Below, piece after piece: positions 27,213 to 37,700 of a stretch of 64,000 bases of DNA; the stretch's first letter is position 1, and each line of letters begins with the position of its first letter. Source of the DNA: Caprella mutica. Taxonomy: Eukaryota > Arthropoda > Malacostraca > Amphipoda > Caprellidae. The DNA lies in contig CANNZV010000257.1 in the NCBI GenBank assembly GCA_947561585.1, forward strand, positions 248,001 through 312,000, read 5' to 3'. Position numbers and translations under genes: made by a program. Under the pieces are notes generated by a model. The model did no database searches. It saw only the letters and a program-made list of their open reading frames with translations, and was not told where the DNA came from.

Positions 27213-27323
27213 AGATATTTATGAAACAAGTTTTTTTACTATATATAAGTTAAATTTTCAACTAATATAGGAATTATAGTGCTATTATGTACAGTATTCA
27301 AGTACAGGGTGAAGTAATGATCA

Positions 27324-27412
27324 GGGTAAGTTCCAAGTTCTCGGACTGTTTTATATTTTCGATCATATAAGAAAAGAATACTTTAAATAAAACGTTAAAT
27401 ATAAATATTATA
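27324..27412. mobile_element. GGGTAAG-family left half cut by a mariner-like insertion
   Basis: GGGTAAGTTCCAAGTTCTCG and TTTTCGATCATATAAGAAAA run up to the TA at 27411-27412 where the 1185-bp element begins. The expected right half is not recognisable after 28599, so the host copy may have lost it. Confidence 0.6.
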
Positions 27413-28597
27413 CAGGGTGGCGCAAAAAAAGGAAACCCATTTTCAAATCAGTTTATTTTACAAACTATCAAAGCTAGAAAATTTCTAAAACACAGTTTTA
27501 TTTGTTCACTTTTTCTACATCTATCTTGATAATCTGTTAAGAGTTACGACAAAAATCAAACATCCTGCAGCGAATTAAAAAAAGGCTCCTAAAAATGGCT
27601 TGCGCAAGCACGAAATACGCAAAAAAGTTCATAATAGGAATAATTTATTTCCCTATGGTAGTAGTAAAAATTAAATCCTAGAATTTTTCATTCAATTAAC
27701 GTTTTTTATTGACTCTTTCATTCATGGACATACATCTTCATCACCAATCACGATATCTTCTACAAAATGTGCATTTTTTTGCAGAAAACATTTTGCAAAA
27801 TTTAGACGGTGCGGTAAATCAGTTCTAAGATTCGAGATTTACATACTTCTTAAAAGGATTATATCTCAAATCGTGTTTAACAATTCAGTAAAATGTGTCT
27901 TAAATGATATCTAATTCTTACCGTCTGAGTTATATTTTTGTATTATCAATATGCTGCTCATGAAAAAGATTAATGTTTTCATGCGTTCATTCTTTTCTCC
28001 TGAGACATGATCACTTTTTGTTCAAATTTAAAGTGGTTTCTTCAGTTTTGAACTTATTAACAATTGTCAATGTGGTTTTACAGTTGGTGGAAATCTTTCC
28101 GGAAAGCAATGTTCAAAATGAGGTTGAACCTGCGTAAAACTTACAGTGTTAAAAAAAATTATCACAACAAAAACTCTGTTCTTTTGAAAGCTGCCTTTTG
28201 AGGGTTTCGAATAGGAGATAAAAATTAATGGCGAGATGATTTTATAAAGATATCAATTTTACCTTCAAAAACAACTTTTAAATGGTAATTAATTGTTGTC
28301 TTTTCCTTTATTTGTTACAAAAATATAGTTGAATTTAATGTTTTTACATCCATATATAATGAAGTATACCTCTTATGCTTTTTTTTTATATATTTCGTGC
28401 TCGCACAAGTCATTTTTAGGTACCTTTTTTTAATTCGCTGCAGAATGTTTAATTTTTGTCGTAAATCTTAACATATTATCAAGATAGATGCAAAAAAAGT
28501 AAACGAATAAAACTGTAATTTTTAGATAATTTCTAGCTTTGATAGTTTGTAAACGAAACTAGTTTGAAAATGGGTTTCCTTTTTTTGCGCCACTCTG
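27413..28597. mobile_element. Non-autonomous mariner-like element, 1185 bp, long inverted repeats
   Basis: Begins CAGGGTGGCGCAAAAAAAGG and ends with its inverse, CCTTTTTTTGCGCCACTCTG, flanked by TA on both sides. The inverted repeats extend ~215 bp at each end (27413-27640 and 28383-28597), with shared internal sequence such as CTGCAGCGAATTAAAAAAAG. The ~740-bp centre is AT-rich with no open frame that looks like a DDE transposase. The TA duplication and CAGGGTG end are typical of IS630/Tc1/mariner elements. Confidence 0.88.
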
Positions 28598-30285
28598 TAT
28601 TTATTCATTTATTTATTTAAAATATAATTCTAACATTACGACATTATTTTTCGATAGACATATATAGGTTACATATTCCGTAGCGATATTATTACGAAAT
28701 ATATAGAGAAGTATTATTATTATTATAACTATTTCATGTATATTTTGTTTTGAAGCTTCCGATTTCCTATCAAAACTGAACATTATAGTCGATATCTGCT
28801 TATTTCATTATAATTCTCCACTTCATAGTGACACTGACTGTTTGTTTTTTAGCAATTGCTTGTAAGATGAGAGAATCGATGGTACTGAAGAAGAAATGAG
28901 AGTTTGTATCTCAAACTTTGAAGAAATCTCAAAGTCTCATCAAGTTCATTTTCCTTATTTACACGAGAAAATATAAACTGCATAAACACTCAGAGCAAGT
29001 TTTTTTTCACTTCAAAGGGAAAAAAATTTAATATTCTTTCAGCAGAAAGAATTATCATATGTTCCAAATAAATATTTACAAATTCACAACACTGTAAAGT
29101 GGAATTCAATATCTGAAAACATTTATGCTAAAAAAATTCACTGGATGCAGGGAATCTTTTTTCACTTTAATTTTTTTTTTTCATTATAGATAGAATCAGC
29201 TATTTTCATTGATTAATCCAAATTCCGCATTTTAACATAATATCCAGTTCAAATTTTACATATAATTTGCTAGAAATCTAAATAATATAAAGTTATTTTT
29301 CTATTGAACTACTATACAGGTAAAGTTTGCACAGCGGACGGTAAAGTAGAAAAATTGTCCATTCTATCGGACTGCAGCTTGCTAAAACCGACTTCTTTAA
29401 ATTATAAGTTTTAAAAGAAGTTCCCTTTGTTGTAGAGGTTTGTTGAAGTTTTTTTCGCTAATTGTTTTACATGTAACAGCCTTCTTCTCTGTCCAGTGCG
29501 CCATAAGAACCTGCAGTACATACAGTAAGTGCCTACAGACTATACAGTTCAAAAACCACTGCTTCAGATGGTACTTAATATCTACTGTTGAAATGTCATT
29601 TGGAGAGTTGGTGGATATTTGCCAAATCAAAATGCTAATGCACCACTATTCTGATTTCGGAATCAATTTCGAAAGTTGAAATTGCACCAGACAAGTTTTA
29701 GAAGTGTGACTTTGCTCAGATATTAATATATGTATACATCATATATTTACTTTTGAGTACAATATTAAATGTAAGGCTTAAGAACAAGGGAGTTTGAAAT
29801 ATTCAGTGCTCAGTAATACATATAATTATGAGAGATACTTTATATACAGTATAGTAGCTTGTAAAAACTCAATTTAATTAGGATAGTTATATTAAACAAT
29901 ATTGACACTATTGAGAAACTGTTATTTTTAACCAGTCATTACAATGTCTGCAGTAATAAATATATAAATTAATTAGTTCGCCATTTATCTAGCATATCTT
30001 TAACATCATTTCAAGTTCATAATCAATAACTTTTATTTCTCATTAGATAATGGAGAAGTTACGTGATATAATTTAATTATTTTGCCTGCTTCGACTATTT
30101 TTGGAAAATTATTTAACTAAGTATAGAGAATCGTGAAAGAATAGATATTTATGTTTGTCAAAATATTCTCTGAAGTTGAAGAAAGGATTTTTTTTATATT
30201 ACTTACAAGTAACTGTCTTGAAATTTAATGTGGTATGGAACTATAATTATTTTCCATTCATTTTATGATATTTAGTTTAATCTTC

Positions 30286-30650
30286 AAAAAAATTGCCTTA
30301 TTTCTAAATCAAATATATGGAAACATTGATTAAAAGTTTTCCGCCACTCTCATTTAGGTACAAGGACCTATACGCCACCCTTATCTAAATATCTAAATAC
30401 AAGGAACCTATATGTTTCAATAAATAAATAAAGTTATTTAAGTAATTTCCTCTTCAAGAAGTCACTGTCTTTATTTAAACAATACATATTACTCGTTATA
30501 TTTCTTTAAGAATTTCTACAAAGTAAACATTCAAAAGGATAGACTAACTAAAAAAGAATTATATTGCTTCTCTGTTACTAAGTTTTTCTCTTTACGGATA
30601 GTTTAGTTGCTAACTTCTGAGAGTCAATCAACGGGAAAGTGACTATAATA
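30286..30650. repeat. Interspersed repeat, copy 1
   Basis: Matches 62999-63357 over ~340 bp: TTATTTCTAAATCAAATATA, GATTAAAAGTTTTCC, AATACAAGGAACCTATATGT, AAACAATACATATTACTC, TTCTGAGAGTCAATCAACGG. It has an extra internal duplication of TACAAGG(A)ACCTATA. Confidence 0.8.
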
Positions 30651-30865
30651 TCCCAAACAGAACTTATTACACATCTCTCAGAACTGAGTATAGCTATTTA
30701 GAACTTATAAAACTAAGTATAGTTATTTACGTAAGCGATATCAGAGACTGCATCAAGTGTGGATGAATAATAGCGTCATTTCAACAGCAAATCACAATTA
30801 GTGTAAATAAAGTATTTTTTCAAATGTATACCTACACTGCAAGGGCACTAAATGCATTCGATGCT

Positions 30866-30919
30866 AACTGGAAGACAATCAAAGACTATATAAATGTAGT
30901 CTTTTATTGTCTTCCAGTT
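30866..30919. repeat. 54-bp near-perfect hairpin
   Basis: AACTGGAAGACAATCAAAGA at the left pairs with TCTTTTATTGTCTTCCAGTT at the right with one mismatch, around a short AT loop. No repeat family partner was seen in this window. It could be a tiny MITE or a hairpin RNA; nothing shows that it is transcribed. Confidence 0.6.
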
Positions 30920-31781
30920 TCCTATATGGTGACTGCAAGACAATAAATATCTTTGATAGAACCATTCGAAATTTGCTAAATATCCACAATAAGAGACTAT
31001 ACCATATTAAATTTTTGGTAACGAAACATCGTATTTCGTCAAAAGACATTTCTATTTTGAAATGAAACAAAGTTTTATATATTTTTTGAAAGCTTGTATT
31101 ATATTATTATACGTTGTTAAATCGCAAGCTTCTTTACATTTATTGAACATTTGTTTTGTAACCCGATTACAGATAATACACGATGTATGTTTCAGTAGAA
31201 ACTAACTGAATGTATGAAAAAGTCATATGTGAAATCTGTTATCAGTAAATGAAAGCATGTAAGCAAAAAATTAAATGTCAGTTAATAAATAGTAGATGAG
31301 AATATCTTTACGCCATTAAATTTTAAAAAGTGTAATGAAAAAAAAATAAAAGACAAATATATTAACTCTAAAATTAAATTGTAAAATATCATTCTATATA
31401 TTAATGAGATATACTGAAAGCTCAAACTATATGTACCTTAATTATATTTTAATAATTTATATAAAAAGACAAACAGCCATAATATGGATGCCTAATTTCC
31501 AATATATTTAATACAATTAAGCGGTTAAGTTAGCATTAGCGGTTACATTAGCAATAATAACTGCTGCATTTCAAGCTCCAAATGCAGGTACAAAGGGTCG
31601 TGATTAACCCATTTCCCTTTGGATAATGTGACGTCACTTGGAAAAGATGTGACGTCACTGGGGCAAAATGTCAATTTCGCTACAGTACACTGCAAGAAAT
31701 TTCAGAGACGAAAAACTAAAGAATGGAAACAGGAACAGGAAGGATATCTCGGTACTTAGGTTCTAAACGGTTCAGTGTAAA

Positions 31782-32322
31782 TTAATCGTAGGTAAATTCA
31801 TCGCATGGTAAATTCATCGCATGGTAAATTCATCGCATGGTAATTACAACTGCACAAAAAATATTTCTGAATTACTCTTAAAAAGATGAATTGTAACAAT
31901 ACCTCTTAAATAATTAGAAAACCTGGTTCCCATTTACTGAGGCAATTATGCTTTGCTGATCATATTTTCAAAGAGGTATAGCATTTACAGTTATATTTTT
32001 GTTCAAACTATATGAGTACTGAGTAGCTAAACAAATAAGTATTTTGAGATAACTATAAAATAATAAATTAATGCAATTACCTACATATTAAATATACATG
32101 TGAAAAATATATGACATTCTTTTAACTAGAAACTCAATCATTTAAAATAAACTAACAGCACAGATTCGTACAAACAAGTTACCCTAATCCAGCGAAAAAT
32201 AAAGAAAGGTCGGCGCAATTATTTGCAAAGAGTTTATTTAAGTTTATCAATTTAATGTTATATTATACCATTCGATGAATTTATCATATAATGAACTTAC
32301 CCTGCAATGAATTTACCGGATA
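31782..32322. mobile_element. Fold-back-like element, termini of 16-bp repeats
   Basis: Left end has three tandem copies of GTAAATTCATCGCATG (31790-31840); right end has inverse, diverged copies (CGATGAATTTATCATATAAT, GAATTTACCGG, 32272-32322). It overlaps the probable 3' UTR of the receptor gene. Confidence 0.65.
32233..32238 (-). promoter_or_regulatory. Candidate polyadenylation signal AATAAA
   Basis: An AATAAA on the minus strand lies about 200 bp past the receptor stop codon. In such AT-rich DNA the hexamer is frequent, so this is only positional support. It falls just outside a fold-back-like repeat (31782-32322, overlapping the putative 3' UTR). Confidence 0.3.
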
Positions 32323-32436
32323 CCTTTCAAAACAAGACTACTCATGTCTTCTAAATCTAGTAACTGGAACAACTAACTCTATCATTTACAAGTTAGAAAC
32401 ACATCCTCTTCTTATTTCATTTTCTTTGTGCAAAAT

Positions 32437-34728
32437 CTAGAGTTTTTCATATATATTGTAATTGTCATTGAAGAATTTAGCAGCTTCCATCATTTTCACA
32501 AGTTGACTCTGAAAAGTATACAAAATAAATTTTACAACATTTTTGCATGGACTCTAACAACAAATCTTGGAAATTAAATATCTAAACATTAGAAACAATA
32601 ATTCCTGCTGGTAAAACAAAAATAATAAAGATAGTTTATTGAATTTTAGGCTTTCATTTTCTTTTCAATCACAATGTATTAAGAAGCTAACATATCTATC
32701 AGTATAATAGATTATTTTATCTTTCAAAATTTCTTTATTAATGATGTTAGTCAAGAATCTGCAGTACAATTCCTCTAAAATTAAAATATTTAAATCAATT
32801 ATAAATCCAATAGAAAGTTAATACAACTTGAAATGATTACTATAAAAATTAATACTGCATAAGTTTTCAATAGATACTTTGATTTGATAATAAAATAATT
32901 AGATTACCTGATCCACGATGACATTAGGGTGACATCTTCTGAGCATGACTGCTGTCCTGTAAACATCAATGTCCTGGAACACCTTGAGTCTGTCGATAGT
33001 GTTGATGATGCCTATCATCAGACCACACGCTGTCACACCATCACTGTACAGGGGTAAGATGGGGGTAAAGAATGGTAATTATATTATTATTATACCATTA
33101 TTACCTATCATCAGACCACACGCTGTCACACCATCACTGTACAGAGATAAGATGGGCTAAAGAATGGTAATTATATTATTTGTCTAAATTACTGTTAACT
33201 AGCGGTACCTGTATATATTTCACGGTTTTATTACACTGATTGGTCAAATGTGTAGTATATTTTCAACTCAAATTGAAATTTTCATGAATTTGTTTGTAAT
33301 GGCTGAAGCGATATGTTGGTTACTAAAAATAACAGAATTTAACTAGATTTGCTCTTCCGTTTTTCTGTTTTTCATTTTTACCGGAGTTTTCACTTTTCCC
33401 TGATTTTTTGCTTTCCCAGAGTTTTTGGTTTCCGTTTATTTTGTTCTTCCGGATTTATTAGTTTTTCGTTTATCTGTGTTTTTCGGGTTTCGGAAATTAT
33501 ATCATGGATACTAATCGATATTGAAATTAAATAACAATAATTACATTTTATTTTTCCTCACATGATAGATAATGTGGTTCTGTCTGAAAAATCTGAGGTT
33601 GCTCTACAGCCCACATTTGGAAAATCTTTTGTTTTTAATATTTGCGCGAATGTTTTAATGTTAGGTTAAAAATCCAATTGCCAAATGTCACATATTACCG
33701 AATGAAAATGGAATTAAGACAAAAACAGAACCTTCCGCATATTTGCCATGGTAATATTTATTTTCGACCATATAGAAAATAATATTTAATTTACATTTTT
33801 TTTTTAAGGATAAAAAAAACAAGAAGGATAAAATCTTTACAGAAAAGGAAATTACTTCAGGAACTACGAGTGGGGGGTTGAGTTCCCTGAAGGGGTGGAC
33901 CCGACCCCCTAAAAACTCTCTTTCGTGGGTGAGAGGATGTTCAAGACTCCATTAGAACGATCAACAAGTTATGAGATACAACAAACAGCTATAAGGCTTA
34001 ATATCAAAATATTTACCAAAACATTTTTGCTCCTTATCAATAAATTACTTTTCTGGTCAGGGTTACATGCAGATTTGTAATGACTCACCCACACACGAAG
34101 AGAGGAGGCGTGGCATTCACATGGGAGAGCAAAATGTCTGCAACTCTCACAGATTCTGACAAATCACGAGGACAAGGAACACCACGCTTCCAGTTTTGAA
34201 CTTCGAAAACCTTGATTTCCTGAACTTCCTAAGGTGAAAATAAATAAAAATGAATATATTCCGAGTAAGTTCCTCATTAAATTGATTTCAAGTGTTGTAA
34301 CGATAAAACAATTGATAATAATTTACCCCCTTTCTGGAGTCAACAGTGATTTCTCTCTCTATCAAGTTAGTAGACAGAGAATTTATGCTGGTGCACTTGA
34401 TAACATTGCTGTCAACTTTAAAACTGCTGCCAACAACTGACGGGTAGAACTCGGGAAATTCCTGCAGAAAAAATATATTTCAACACAAATTTATTATAGC
34501 TATTCGTGTCTGTTAGAAATTGTAAGAATTGCTAAATTTTTAACTATAGCCAACCTCATCAAATTCTTTGTTCAGAACAACAATTTTGGAAGGTCTGTTC
34601 GCATGCACTAGATTCCAGAATTTGTCCAGATCATTCTTGAAAGGATGTTGAGTTGCAATGTATTCAACACCGATTTCCAAGCCTTGAAATTTTACAGCGT
34701 TGATGTATATATTTTCTCCATTTGAACC
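32437..34728 (-). CDS. Exons 33-37: PTP domain D2, degenerate, and C-terminus
   Basis: Five exons encode residues ~1634-1851. Family motifs: YINAVKFQG, EYIATQHPF, DKFWNLV, PSKIVVLN (matching YINA, IxTQxP, DFWRxV, xIVMLN of receptor D2 domains). The WPD loop is NWKRGVP (no Asp). The P-loop reads FVCGDGVTACG: C1782 (codon 34093-34091) is present, but A1788 (33030-33028) sits where the invariant Arg of C-x5-R should be. The chain ends shortly after the last helix, MMEAAKFFNDNYNIYEKL, then TAG at 32439-32437. D2 domains are commonly inactive in receptor PTPs and serve regulation or dimerisation. Confidence 0.88.
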
Positions 34729-37700
34729 CTACAAAAAAACATTGGAAATAATTAGTAATATTAAATATAAAGGAACAAATTACTTTTATTTTAAACGATA
34801 TCGACGATTACAATATTGATATTACTTGAATGTAGACACGATGCGCATCTGGAGCCAAGTATTGATAATTTCGATTACGACTCAAGTTATCAGGGTGATT
34901 TGCTGTGGAACAGTTCAGAGAGTTTGGAAGTCTTGCAAGTCGTTTATAGTTTTCGGAGCAATCTTTCTGGAGAGACTGCAGATTCTCACTGATTTCAGAC
35001 ACAGGGAATGAATTTTGGGTACCGTACAGCATTTCATCCAAGAGGTTTAAGCACAGCTTGAACTGCACTTGGTTTTCGATCAATCTGCCTCTATCTGACC
35101 TAAGTTGTCTGATAACTTTGAATATGTCGAGTGGCATTTTCTTGAGAAAATAGTCGTAGCAAATGAGACAGAAGAGAACTGTTCCAGTGCGCCCTATTCC
35201 TGCCGAGCCATGGACCACAGCATGAACTGTGATAGAAGACAATGAATTAACCTTCATCTTCAACTGCTAAATTAGTCATAATAACAACTTGTAAAGATAA
35301 TAATTATAACTAAAATATATTAATGACTGATTTACTATTATCGTGTTCAATCGCAATGTTCAGTATGATTTGAGAAAGAGTCTTTGTTTCAGTAGGAACT
35401 CCATGTTCAGGCCATTGAGTGAAATGGTAGTGGGTAACTTCACGTTGGACATATTTTTTGCCGACCAGAATTCGCACCTGTTAACGGAAATAGGAAAAAT
35501 ATATGAAGTGGAAGTGGTGATAATCTTTTTAAGTATATACATGCAGTTATTATTTAAATATTCAGTAGTTTTTTTTAATATCTTATGATCACTATTAATC
35601 AAATTAACTTTTCGAAGTTTTACTCATAATGTGCCATAAATACTACATTTCGATATATTCTTTATGAATTGTAATTAAAGAACAAATTTTATTACAAAAA
35701 ATGTATGAAATCAATACATAGATGTCTTTCAGAATAATCTCTTTCAGTATCCAAAGAATTACATAACGTAGAATGTAATGACAATTATACATAAGGCTAT
35801 TCCTAATTCATAAAGTAATAGTATTGTAAAAAGGGAAGAATACAAGTTAGTTACTGAAAATAGGTAAGATTCTATGTGATAAATGAATATAAATATATTA
35901 TATGACCTCATGCAATAAATGGATCTGATTGTTTAAGTGATTTGGTCACCTGGATAGTGGATATTGTGTAGAAAGATTCGATTTCACGCTTTACAACTGA
36001 AATGACGCCTTTGGGTGACTGAATTGGCAACGGGAATTCGGGACACATATATTCACCAACTTTCGCCTGGAATATTAACATCATTGAATCACCTTCAAAC
36101 AAGATTCTTAAGAAATAAAGCAAGAACAAAATATGAAACTATTATTTCTTTATTAGTAAATGCATTTTTGAAGAATACCGAACCCATACTCACAATTCCT
36201 TTTTCGATAAAGTTGGCAACCATAATAATCACGTTAACTTCTTGTTCAATAACCATCCTCCAAAAGTCATCGATTGTACAGTCATTGCAGTCTTTCGGAC
36301 CTTGAGACGCAATGTACCTCCTGTTCTTGGACACGCTCTGCAACCAGAGAAAATGTAGTCAAGAATATCGAATTATAGATGAGGAATTCAAACAGTAACC
36401 TCCACTTCAAATATTCAAAATAGTGTTTATAAAAATGAAGGGTTATCACAAGATTTACAATAAAAAATATGTTTATTTACCGTTATGTGGTTAGCATTTA
36501 TGTAGTCAGATGAAGGGTCTCCATCCCGGATTTTCAGTTTAACTCGAGTGTCATCGTCTGGTCAGAAAAAAGGAAACTGTTAACATAACTAACATTCACT
36601 AATTATTTGTGTTGTTTATTATATTTATTAACAAGAGGAAACTAAGAATAAATATGAGGAATAATACATAACCAAAATTAATAATGATGATTGTTTTAGA
36701 TAAATTTTGAATAAAATTAATTTACATAATCTGTTTTAAAATTCAATAGTAAAATAACTTTGAAAAGGAAACTATTGGGAATATAATGAATAAATATAAG
36801 TTAAATTTACTTTAGTATATAAGTTATTAAATCTCATTAAGATGTCAAAAAATAAATATAAATCAAATCAAAGAAGAATTTTAACCATTGACTGGATTTC
36901 AATTTTGCCCATCTGAAATGCTGACGACCAAAAGATGGTGAAATCTTATTTTTGTTACGATAGTTGGTGCTGACATTTTCTAAACATATTTATTATATAA
37001 TTATGCAAATTGGCAAATTAAGAATATTAAATACAAACATGGTAGATTGTTCTTGGAGCGGTTCTTCATTTTATTTTCATTGCTCTCTCCATCGTAGGTA
37101 GATTTTGGATAACATTTTGGAATTTCCTGCAAAAAAAAAAAAATATTAAGGTTTTGTTTATGTTCTATTCATCATTTCTCGATGGTAGAAATTATTTTAC
37201 TATACCTTGAACTTTTCAATTGCCCCATTAGAATTAATTAGGGAATGGAGATAGCCTTCCATGTTCACGAAAGACACTGCATCAACTTCTATTTCTTCCA
37301 TTTGAATTTCTACCTTTGGAATTCCTTCTATTGGAACTTCTGTAGAAGAAAAGGTTGGAAAGATAACGGATTTCGACATTTTAAAGTTTTTACTTCTCAG
37401 AAGCTTGGTTTTGGATAAATAAATAAGGAATATATTTTGAATATAGAAGCTACCTGTAAATGACTTTAAGATTTGAAGAGATATTAATTATTAGCGAGAA
37501 TGAAATATTCCAGTATAAATAGAAATTAATTATGAATATGATCATTAAATATAAATAATTTAATTCAAGAAACAAGCAAATTAGGTTAATAAATAATTAA
37601 GATAGTTTGAGGATCATCATTTTTGTGAAGGTTATCTTTGAAATTTAAACTTTTGCACATTTAGTCAACTTGGTCAACCTCAGATCCAATGTTTCAATTT

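Larger units (their letters stand above)
22108..27323. other. No gene supported apart from the minisatellite
   Basis: Outside 23672-24482 the sequence is AT-rich with scattered short ORFs. A GC-richer patch at 25845-25925 (CACACCACACCACCTCACAC) and a G9 run at 26632 stand out but carry no frame. 26810-26950 (GCGCCATCTACTG...GCGCATGCGCAC) resembles part of the 61.7-kb MITE. Confidence 0.55.
28598..32232. other. No gene supported; region downstream of the receptor gene
   Basis: Contains an interspersed repeat (30286-30650), a hairpin (30866-30919) and a fold-back-like repeat. The opposed ORFs at 29397-29679 are short and lack recognisable domains. Confidence 0.55.

Noticed and set aside
27640..28383. 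Transposase gene inside the mariner-like element
   Set aside because: No frame longer than a few dozen codons and no DDE motif spacing; treated as non-autonomous.
35207..35209. Catalytic Cys loss as a mere sequencing error
   Set aside because: One base (T to G) would explain it, so it cannot be fully excluded. However, WPE, KNRS and the altered Q-loop are independent changes in the same active site, which makes real degeneration more likely.
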